This document shows positions 41,170-47,130 of a DNA stretch of 47,130 bases, one piece after another. Source of the stretch: Anammoximicrobium sp032229885. Its GTDB lineage: Bacteria > Planctomycetota > Planctomycetia > Pirellulales > Pirellulaceae. The stretch's first letter is position 1. Every line of letters starts with the position of its first letter. The stretch is from contig JAVYAJ010000220.1 of NCBI GenBank assembly GCA_032229885.1, positions 1-47,130 on the forward strand, written 5' to 3'. Both the position numbers and the translations under genes were made by a program. The notes beneath the pieces were generated by a model. The model saw only the letters and a program-made list of their open reading frames with translations. It did no database searches and was not told the origin of the DNA.

Positions 41170-43274
41170 GACACCTCTCTCTCCACGCCTGAGAACGCGA
41201 ACGGTGTGAACGGCGCCCCATTGCCCGAAAAGAACTTGCCGAAGAACTCGTAGTACTCCAGTCGCAGCACCTGTACGGCGACGACCACGCCCTCGAGGAT
41301 CAAGGCGACGGCGTTGCCGCCGACCGCCACGGCGACGTACAGCGCGTCGCCGACCGTCGGGGTTCGCCCGATCGCCTCGGCCACCGCAAACGTGGCCACC
41401 AGAATCGCCGCGTGGCTCATCGCATACGCGGCCAGACGCACGAAACTGATCGTGTTGGCCAGGAAGGCCAGCAGCGCCTCGAAGGCTTCGATCGCCGATT
41501 CGAGCAGCGCCATGCCGATTCCCGAGGCGGGCGGCGCACGGCCGGCCCGTTTGCTCAAGACATGGTCCAGCGGCTCCTTGAGGCTGATGGCCACCAGCAG
41601 CGCCGCGATCAATCCCAACAGGATCGCGCCCGTCGAGCCCAGTCCGTTGAACGCCGCGGCACGGACGATCAACACCAAGCTGGCCCAATAGACCAGAGCC
41701 CCAGCCAAGCCGAACTTGTCCAACACGGCATGGACCAGGTCGCCGCGACGCCACGCGTTGACGATGTTCAGGATCACGCCCAAGCTGATCATCAACACGC
41801 CGACACCGATCGCAGCCACCATCAACCGAATCGGATCGTGCAGCGGATCGTGCCACAGCCCGTAGCGATGCAGCGCGGGAATGCCAAAAACGCTGCCGTA
41901 CACCGAGCCGAACAGCACGCTCGAAACGCCGGCCGCCGCGACCACCAGGCCGTAGCCGCGTGGCCGGCGCCCTCGGCCGGCGAACATCATTGCGAGCCCG
42001 GCGAGGGCTAGGATCGCGCCGTGTCCGACGTCGCCGAACATGATTCCGAACATCAGCAGATAGCTGATCGCCACGAACAACGTCGGCTCGACGTCGCGGT
42101 AGCCTGGCCAACCGTAGCCCGTGACCAACGCCCCGAACGGCCGTAACCACCGCGGCTGGCGCAGCAGGATCGGGATCTGGTCGAGCGGAACGTGATCCGC
42201 CGAAAGCGTGTTGATCGCGCACCGACCGGCGGTCGTGTCGCGCAGTTGCCCGGCGAGCGCATCCGCTTGATCGACGGGAACCCACCCGGCGATCAGGACG
42301 GCTCGCTGCGTCCGCTCAAAGTTGTCCTCGGCTCGGAGGATCAACTGTTCGCAACGTACCGCATGTTCCAGGCGGGCCAGCTCGGCATCGATCGACCGAT
42401 TCGCTCGCCATCGCGCATCGTCAAGGCCCGCGAGCTCGTCGATCGCCCGGGCCTGTCGGGCACGCGTCTCTTGCGCAAGACTGTCCAAATCGCAGCCTTC
42501 GGGAAACGGCGGCCGCTGCGGGACAAAGCCGGCCCCCTGCAACGCCGTGCCGAGCGCCGCGCGGCTGCGGCGGCTGGCCATCGCTACGATCGGCTGACGA
42601 TCGCCGACGGGACGCAAACGCCAAAGCAGGACGTCGCGCGGCAGCGCCGCATCCGGTGAACGTCCGCCGTCGCCCGCGGTCGAACGCAGCAATCGATCCA
42701 GATTGCCGCTGGGCAAGCTGCCGATGGCAAAGTGCAGAAAGGTTGCGCCTTCGAGCTTTCCGAAAGGCAGGTCGAGCGCCCGGTAGTCTGCAATCTGGTC
42801 CAACAGCTCGGCCGTCTCGGCGGCGGATTGCGCGAGCTGCGCACGACGCCGGGACGTTTCGGCCATGTCCGTTTCGAGCTGCGCCAATCGTGTCTGGATT
42901 TCGTCCAGCGCGCGCGCAGCGTCCGCGTGGCGCTCGGCTTGGTCCGCTGTTTGTTCCGCTGCCTGTTCCGCTGCCTGGTCTCGCGTGTGGCCCGGGGTGT
43001 GATCCGGGATCTGGTCCCGAGCCCGCTGACCCGCGTGCGTCGTACCCTCGAGCGGCTCGCCCGCGCGTCGCAGCCCATCGATTCGACGCAGCAAGTCCGC
43101 ACAGCGAGCCAGTTCGTCGCTGCGATCCAGCGCCTGTCGCAGCGTCGCGTCCAACGGCGACTCGGCTCGCGACAGATGCACCACGCCGGCGCGTCCCAAA
43201 GCGTACAGCAAGCGGCGTTCATCGCGCTGCAACACGAGTGCGCGGACCTGAACCATCGGGGCCGGGCTAAACAC
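41166..43274 (-). CDS. atpI: V/A-type ATP synthase subunit I (membrane stator, a-subunit)
   Basis: 702 residues from a GTG at 43274 with GGAGGAGGG upstream; ATG 43256 is an alternative. The N-terminal half is a soluble coiled-coil part; the C-terminal half (from about residue 395) has about seven membrane helices, beginning ISYLLMFGIMFGDVGHGAIL. The late helix ISFVRLAAYAMSHAAIL carries the essential arginine. It forms the ion channel with the K ring. Residues about 80-115 contain a low-complexity DQ/EQ-rich insert (QAAEQAAEQTADQAE) matching tandem TGTTCCGCTGCC-type repeats in the DNA at about 42950-42985. Its stop overlaps subunit K and its start overlaps the subunit C stop by 8 bases. Confidence 0.93.
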   Translation of the reverse strand: MFSPAPMVQVRALVLQRDERRLLYALGRAGVVHLSRAESPLDATLRQALDRSDELARCADLLRRIDGLRRAGEPLEGTTHAGQRARDQIPDHTPGHTRDQAAEQAAEQTADQAERHADAARALDEIQTRLAQLETDMAETSRRRAQLAQSAAETAELLDQIADYRALDLPFGKLEGATFLHFAIGSLPSGNLDRLLRSTAGDGGRSPDAALPRDVLLWRLRPVGDRQPIVAMASRRSRAALGTALQGAGFVPQRPPFPEGCDLDSLAQETRARQARAIDELAGLDDARWRANRSIDAELARLEHAVRCEQLILRAEDNFERTQRAVLIAGWVPVDQADALAGQLRDTTAGRCAINTLSADHVPLDQIPILLRQPRWLRPFGALVTGYGWPGYRDVEPTLFVAISYLLMFGIMFGDVGHGAILALAGLAMMFAGRGRRPRGYGLVVAAAGVSSVLFGSVYGSVFGIPALHRYGLWHDPLHDPIRLMVAAIGVGVLMISLGVILNIVNAWRRGDLVHAVLDKFGLAGALVYWASLVLIVRAAAFNGLGSTGAILLGLIAALLVAISLKEPLDHVLSKRAGRAPPASGIGMALLESAIEAFEALLAFLANTISFVRLAAYAMSHAAILVATFAVAEAIGRTPTVGDALYVAVAVGGNAVALILEGVVVAVQVLRLEYYEFFGKFFSGNGAPFTPFAFSGVEREVS

Positions 43275-44325
43275 GACGACCCTCCTCCGCGCTGGGAATC
43301 AAGCGGGCGCGAATGGCCGATGGCGGCATCCCGATTCGAATGCCCTCGGACAGTGTGATCAGATTCGCCATCTCGATCCGACGAATCGCGGCAAACGCGA
43401 CGACAGCGCCCAGCCGCATGTGATTGCGGCGGAACGCTTGCCGCGCCAACCGCAGATAGCGGTTCCAAGCCAACGCTTCTAGAACCGCCGGATCTAAATC
43501 CGTCCGGTCGGCCCGGCGGTTTTCCTCGGGCGGCAATCGAGCCACAACCAGCCCCTCGACCAACCGAGCAGCATCGCGCAAGCGGTCGGCGTCGAGCATC
43601 TGGCGAAACCGATCCGACGAGATCGCCGAGCCGCTGACGTGCATCCGGGCCAGCCGGTCTGGCGGCAGGCCGTAAATGAAACGGCCTCGCACCGCCAGCA
43701 TCAGGTGATACGTGTCGACTTCTTGGTTCGCGATTGTCAGGCAATCCGCACGGGCGCCGTGCGGCAATGCCCGGGTCCGTTTCAGAAGTTCGTCGAGGTA
43801 GCTTTGGTCCAAAGCGGCTTCGAGCACGATCGGTCGCGGCAGCTCGTGGTGCACTTCGGCGGCCAGCGCCAATCCTGCCTGAAGACGCCCGGCGGGCGCT
43901 GCCGCGATAAACGACTCGAGCGACCCGGCCGCAGCCAGCCCATCGACGTCGATGGCCAGGTCGTCCGGCAGCGTCGCCAGATGGAGGCGAGCCGCCTGGG
44001 CCGACTTGCCGGTTGCGAATACGCGCACCAGGACCTTCAGATTCTCGACCTGAAAACGGACGCGAAGCCAGGCCATCAACGCCGACGCGGACCCGACGAG
44101 TTGAGCCGCAAAATCGGCGAGTTCGTCGACCATCTGCCGGATCAATCTCTGCTGAAAGCCGCCGATCGACGTCGCCGTCGCCTCGGGCGACACGGCCCGA
44201 GCCAACTCGTCCAGCGTGCGAAGCTGGCACAGCGCATCCAGCCGCTCGGCTTCGGCCAAGTGCCCGCGCCGCCCGTGGAGTCGCGCGACGAGGTAGTCGA
44301 GATCAACCGGAAGTGTAGATGACAT
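43267..44325 (-). CDS. atpC: V/A-type ATP synthase subunit C (AC39/d type)
   Basis: 352 residues. The all-helical AC39-like pattern is visible: LDYLVARLHGRRGHLAEAER at the start, LMAWLRVRFQVENLKVLVRV (the family RYxxENLK-type motif), IANQEVDTYHLMLAVRGRFI, and the late EMANLITLSEGIRIGMPPSA. It sits on the K ring and links it to the central stalk. The ATG at 44325 is the only good start. Its stop overlaps the start of subunit I by 8 bases. 271 bases separate it from the upstream stalk subunit gene. Confidence 0.93.
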   Translation of the reverse strand: MSSTLPVDLDYLVARLHGRRGHLAEAERLDALCQLRTLDELARAVSPEATATSIGGFQQRLIRQMVDELADFAAQLVGSASALMAWLRVRFQVENLKVLVRVFATGKSAQAARLHLATLPDDLAIDVDGLAAAGSLESFIAAAPAGRLQAGLALAAEVHHELPRPIVLEAALDQSYLDELLKRTRALPHGARADCLTIANQEVDTYHLMLAVRGRFIYGLPPDRLARMHVSGSAISSDRFRQMLDADRLRDAARLVEGLVVARLPPEENRRADRTDLDPAVLEALAWNRYLRLARQAFRRNHMRLGAVVAFAAIRRIEMANLITLSEGIRIGMPPSAIRARLIPSAEEGRRV

Positions 44326-44401
44326 CGCCGCCTGCGCTGGTCGAGTACGCTCGCTCGCGGGTTGTCGAGCGAGCTGGCATTGTTTCTCTGTTGTTGGCTG
44401 G

Positions 44402-44445
44402 ACTGTTATTGGTTTACTGTTATTGGTTTACCTGTATTGGCTCGA
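44402..44445. repeat. 14-bp tandem repeat between the first two ATP synthase genes
   Basis: ACTGTTATTGGTTT occurs twice in tandem (44402-44415, 44416-44429), followed by a degenerate third copy. It is AT-rich against the GC-rich background and lies in the 271-base gap between the G/H-type stalk gene and subunit C. No gene fits the gap. Confidence 0.7.
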
Positions 44446-44596
44446 CTGTCAAAGCCGACCACGCCGTCCGAACCGAATAGGTCTACGATGCGCATCACCC
44501 GCGGCCGGGCGTTGCTCAACCCGTTCGGCATTCGAGCGGCGGCTCGGGCTGCGCCGCTGGCGCATCGCAGCCCGAACGTCGATCCCGGACGATGCG

Positions 44597-44911
44597 CTAG
44601 ACGTTTCCTTGAACGCAACGGACTACGGCGGCGATCAGTGCCTCGTTGGACTGCGTCGAGACATGCACGGCAGCCTCGATCTCAGCCGCGGCACGTTCGA
44701 GCCATTCGTCGTGCGCGCGTCGGGCATGCTCCTCGGCATCGTGGGCGATCCGGGCGATTTGTTCGTCCGTCTCGCGACGCGATGTCTCGATAATCTCGCG
44801 GGCCTTCGCTCGAGCGTCCGCACGCAGCCGTTCGGCCTCGGCCTCGGCCTGTGCCACAATATCCTTGGCTTCGGCTTCGGCCTGCAGCACCATTTCAATC
44901 ACGTCTTGCAT
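44597..44911 (-). CDS. atpH: V/A-type ATP synthase peripheral stalk subunit (G/H type)
   Basis: 104 residues from the ATG at 44911. One long alanine/glutamate/arginine-rich amphipathic helix (VLQAEAEAKDIVAQAEAEAE, ARAKAREIIETSRRETDEQI) makes nearly the whole protein, as in the small coiled-coil stalk subunit that pairs with E. The position at the head of the operon supports this. Homology by sequence alone is weak because coiled coils look alike. The frame is open to 45028, but the added residues (KCSRRRGR, RFFDS repeated) come from an 18-bp direct repeat in the leader. Confidence 0.8.
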   Translation of the reverse strand: MQDVIEMVLQAEAEAKDIVAQAEAEAERLRADARAKAREIIETSRRETDEQIARIAHDAEEHARRAHDEWLERAAAEIEAAVHVSTQSNEALIAAVVRCVQGNV

Positions 44912-45027
44912 GGGCGTTTCGTTGGGCAAAGCTCCGGTCCTCGCGGGCAATGAATCGAAAAATCTAACCGAATCGAAAAATCTAACTCGAACTTCCAGAC
45001 GCCCCCTGCGCCGCGAACACTTCATCA

Positions 45028-45080
45028 TGTTTTATATCATCAGACTATTTTGTACAGATTTAGTCTTCGTTCAAGGCAAT
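45028..45080 (-). promoter_or_regulatory. AT-rich putative promoter of the ATP synthase operon
   Basis: On the minus strand TTGAAC (45074-45069) is followed 17 bases on by AAAATA (45051-45046), and TATAAA (45036-45031) lies further down. AT-rich DNA in a GC-rich background directly upstream of the first operon gene supports a promoter, but which hexamers are used is a guess. Confidence 0.4.
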
Positions 45081-45488
45081 ATGGATTTCTTTCGGTCGGC
45101 CAATTCGCGGACGCGGGTTCTCGCCGCGAGCGTCTTGTCCAAAACAGACCTGGAGATTCAGTGGTCAACCGACAACGCGCCGCGCTGTCGTCGGTCTCCA
45201 GTTTGATCAAAAGAACAAAGGCGGGCGTGGCCGACCCTCGGGTGTGCGCCCCGCGTCCATCTGGTATACTACCGTTTGGCGGTTCATTCGCATACCGATT
45301 TCGGCTCGGTCCGCCTCGTCGCGTGAGGGGTGCTTTTTTCGGCGTCCGCCGCGCGGAACGACGCCTTTTACCAGATGGATTTGGCTCGTCGCGGTGGGGT
45401 GGGTGGCGGCGCCAGTTCGTCGCGGCTCGTTGTCCGACTCGCCATCGCCCTCCGTGGCCTGGCACGACCAGTAGGTGGTCTCGAGATA

Positions 45489-45516
45489 TTGTCTTAGAAA
45501 CCGAAAAGCCTACAAT
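45489..45516 (+). promoter_or_regulatory. Sigma-70-like promoter of the TerB-like gene
   Basis: TTGTCT (45489-45494), a 16-base spacer and TACAAT (45511-45516) form a plausible -35/-10 pair, giving a leader of about 35 bases before the ATG at 45559. The -10 box lies inside an inverted repeat CCTAC...GTAGG (45509-45528), which could be an operator. Confidence 0.45.
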
Positions 45517-45558
45517 AGTATACGTAGGTATTAGATTCATGAGCGGGAGACCAGAACC

Positions 45559-46197
45559 ATGGATCGAAACGTCTTTGAAAAACGCGCCAAAGCTTTGGAA
45601 GACGCCTACTGTCAAACGCGAGATCGTCAGCTCATCGAGCAACTCGCCGCCAGCGAGGCCCTGGCAAAGAAGAAGGGCGAACTAGCCGACGCGACGGGGA
45701 TCCGCAACAACGACGCGTTGTTGGAAGGCCTGCTCGATCTGCGCATCACGCCCGAGGCCATCGACGCCCTGCGACTAGCCCCGCTGGTCGAGATCGCGTG
45801 GAGCGAAGGGAGGATGGCGCATCGGCAACGGGCTGCCGTGTTGAGCGCTGCGCGGCAGGCGAAACTTGCGGACAACTATGACGCGATGCGTTTGCTGGAA
45901 AGCTGGCTGGACGCCGCGCCGCCCGCCGGCCTGCTGGCCTGCTGGAAGCAGTACATCCGCTGGCAGTGCGAGCACAAGAGCCTCGAACAGATCCAAGCGC
46001 TGAAAGACGACACGATGGATCTCGCGTTGTTCGTGGCCGAATCGACTGGAGGAATCCTGTCATTCAGCCGCATCGGCCGCGTTGAACGAGCCAAGCTCGA
46101 CGAGCTAGGCGCCATGCTGAACGAGATGGCCGCTGCCTTCGCCTGTCGCCAGACGGAATCGGGCTCGAAGGAATCGGACTCGAAATCAGCGATCTGA
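45559..46197 (+). CDS. TerB-like protein of unknown function
   Basis: 212 residues, no signal peptide or membrane helix. Residues about 62-105 (IDALRLAPLVEIAWSEGRMA, RQRAAVLSAARQAKLA) follow the TerB/tellurite-resistance-like helical pattern of L-x-P-x-VEIAW-x-[DE]G-x-[MI]-...-R-x-AVL; the asparagine/aspartate metal site is not complete here (SEGRM). The N-terminus is a charged coiled-coil-like helix (RAKALEDAYCQTRDRQLIEQ). The ATG at 45559 has GGGAGA about 9 bases upstream and a promoter-like pair above. Fold assignment is tentative; function unknown. It is monocistronic and divergent from the ATP synthase operon. Confidence 0.72.
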   Translation: MDRNVFEKRAKALEDAYCQTRDRQLIEQLAASEALAKKKGELADATGIRNNDALLEGLLDLRITPEAIDALRLAPLVEIAWSEGRMAHRQRAAVLSAARQAKLADNYDAMRLLESWLDAAPPAGLLACWKQYIRWQCEHKSLEQIQALKDDTMDLALFVAESTGGILSFSRIGRVERAKLDELGAMLNEMAAAFACRQTESGSKESDSKSAI

Positions 46198-46305
46198 GCG
46201 CGGGCCTCTCGGATGCGACGCGTTCCAATCCGGTTCCAAGCCGAGCAAGACAACAAGGCCCTCCTTGCCTTATCTTGACAACAGGGTGCATTCTCGTTTT
46301 CCGCA

Positions 46306-46332
46306 CTAAGTGCTAGCAGTGCTAGTACTTAG
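46306..46332. repeat. Near-perfect palindrome at the left edge of the transposase-like element
   Basis: CTAAGTGCTAGCA, a central G, then TGCTAGTACTTAG; 12 of 13 positions pair. It lies 109 bases after the TerB-like gene stop and 69 bases before the transposase-like first frame, so it might be a transcription terminator, an operator, or part of the element's end. Confidence 0.55.
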
Positions 46333-46401
46333 GGAATCCAGATCGCGTCGTTGGCCTCTGTTGAAAAGCCCGTATTTGGCTATGCTAATCTCCTGGAACG
46401 T

Positions 46402-46626
46402 ATGCCCGGTAGCGTTAAGGAGAGCAAGAGCAGGGGAGAGGCTCAGGTGGATGGACCGGACGGGCCGCGTGTGACGGGACCCGAAGAAATGGCCGGACGG
46501 TTTTACGCGGAACGGACCGCGGCGATGCCGGCTTGGAAGCAGCGTTTGGCCGAGGATCCGGAGCAATTTGGCCCGCTAGAGCACGATTCCATGCTGCCTT
46601 TGCACGAGGCGCTGATTTGGTGCTGA
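46402..46626 (+). CDS. First part of a frame-split transposase-like gene
   Basis: 74 residues from the ATG at 46402 (the frame is open to a TTG at 46351). It is charged and hydrophilic (PEEMAGRFYAERTAAMPAWK, RLAEDPEQFGPL) and ends abruptly at LHEALIWC. The next frame continues with LVLTGLLALVMKQPAFDAAC-like sequence in the minus-one frame, so this may be the 5' part of one protein produced by frameshifting or interrupted by a mutation. No independent function is recognised. Confidence 0.5.
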   Translation: MPGSVKESKSRGEAQVDGPDGPRVTGPEEMAGRFYAERTAAMPAWKQRLAEDPEQFGPLEHDSMLPLHEALIWC

Positions 46627-46643
46627 CCGGCCTGTTGGCCCTC

Positions 46644-47130
46644 GTGATGAAGCAACCGGCGTTTGATGCGGCGTGCGAGCAGACTCGACGCCATTCCCGC
46701 CACCCGCTTCGCCGGGGTCGGATGCGAACATTGCGAGTTCGGTTGCTGGGTGGGATGGTGGTGTGGATCACGTCTTTATATTGCGCTCCGGCCAAGCGTC
46801 GGTCTGGTGAGGCCGACGTGACGGCGCCGGGGTTGCATCTGGAGTTGGCCCAGTTCGGATTTGGCAAGGGTGGCTCTGCTGCCCTGGAGAGCAAGGTCTG
46901 CCGGCAAGCGGCGTTGTGCCCTTCGTTTCAATTGGCGGTGGAGGAGCTCGCGCGTGAGAGGGTCGTGATGGACGTGAAGGCCGTTCGCCGGATTGCGTCC
47001 CAGTGTGGCAGTGGGCTCTTGGCTCTGCGGACTCATGAGTTGCAACAATGGCGAGCGAACCGTCTGGCGTCAGGCACCGAGCTTGCAGGTAAGCAGGTGT
47101 GCGTTCAGATCGATGGTGGGCGAACCAAAA
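46644..47130 (+). CDS. Transposase-like protein, 3' truncated by window end (ISKra4-like)
   Basis: From GTG/ATG at 46644/46647 a frame stays open to the window end (about 162 residues). A basic N-terminal part (RRHSRHPLRRGRMRTLRVRL) is followed by a zinc-ribbon-less linker, a helix-turn-helix-like segment (RVVMDVKAVRRIASQCGSGL) and QVCVQIDGGRTK. The last contains an aspartate positioned like the first catalytic Asp of DDE transposases of the ISKra4 type. It overlaps, in the minus-one frame, the end of the preceding short frame. The remaining catalytic residues, the terminal inverted repeat and the right end lie outside the window, so family assignment is tentative. Confidence 0.6.
   Translation, partial: MMKQPAFDAACEQTRRHSRHPLRRGRMRTLRVRLLGGMVVWITSLYCAPAKRRSGEADVTAPGLHLELAQFGFGKGGSAALESKVCRQAALCPSFQLAVEELARERVVMDVKAVRRIASQCGSGLLALRTHELQQWRANRLASGTELAGKQVCVQIDGGRTK

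Larger units (their letters stand above)
44912..45558. other. Divergent region upstream of the ATP synthase operon and the TerB-like gene
   Basis: About 650 bases. It has an 18-bp direct repeat (44952-44969, 44970-44987, unit GAATCGAAAAATCTAAC-) in the leader of the leftward operon. It also has an AT-rich island at 45028-45080 with TTTATA and TTCAA strings that read, on the minus strand, as TTGAAC and TATAAA/AAAATA promoter-like hexamers. The right end holds the promoter of the TerB-like gene. Nothing else is recognised at 45090-45480. Confidence 0.6.

Noticed and set aside
45085..45480. Possible tRNA or small RNA near the GGTATACTACC segment
   Set aside because: No cloverleaf with a T-loop consensus or anticodon arm could be drawn; only short inverted strings are present.

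Overview
The window is high-GC bacterial DNA and almost certainly comes from a planctomycete, probably of the Pirellulales type. The evidence is the gene content: two prepilin-like DUF1559 proteins, a DUF1080 lipoprotein, Gfo/Idh/MocA oxidoreductases with N-terminal leader segments, a PQQ-type beta-propeller protein, a BBP7-type porin, and a giant DUF11-repeat surface protein with an LExLExRxLLA-like N-terminus. All product names come from reading motifs; no database search was run.

Layout. 1-4000: a dispersed repeat, then a minus-strand set of DUF1559, small lipoprotein and DUF1559. 4200-6950: two plus-strand Gfo/Idh/MocA oxidoreductases. 7180-11180: a minus-strand set of one unknown exported protein and two consecutive dynamin/DUF697-like GTPases; a heptanucleotide tandem repeat lies upstream of the first GTPase. 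11600-15440: a tight minus-strand operon of sulfite/nitrite reductase hemoprotein, YgbA_NO-type protein and radical SAM/SPASM enzyme. 16180-17700: a small unknown gene and an ABC-2 type permease. 18070-22815: a plus-strand run of a DUF1080 lipoprotein, proC, two small unknown genes, an EF-P-like factor (EfpL/YeiP) and truB. 22890-27140: a minus-strand pair of a very large propeller protein containing a methyltransferase-like segment and an overlapping tRNA-dihydrouridine synthase. 27660-34700: a BBP7 porin followed 8 bases later by the DUF11 surface protein, probably a cell-envelope unit. 35600-44910: a complete nine-gene V/A-type ATP synthase operon transcribed leftwards in the order H, C, I, K, F, E, A, B, D. 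45560-46200: a TerB-like gene. 46300-47130: the 5' part of a transposase-like element cut by the window end.

The most unusual feature is non-coding. Related structured elements lie between transcription units at about 3-230, 27328-27417, 34930-35105 and 35289-35516. They share a GC-rich hairpin head and/or a conserved tail next to a GCGC-rich palindrome. One copy is folded on itself into a 49-base near-perfect palindrome, and another pair forms a large inverted repeat. Other points worth checking are the propeller-methyltransferase-propeller fusion, the sulfite/nitrite reductase-YgbA-radical SAM operon, the tandem GTPases with the phase-variation-like repeat upstream, and the frame-split transposase.
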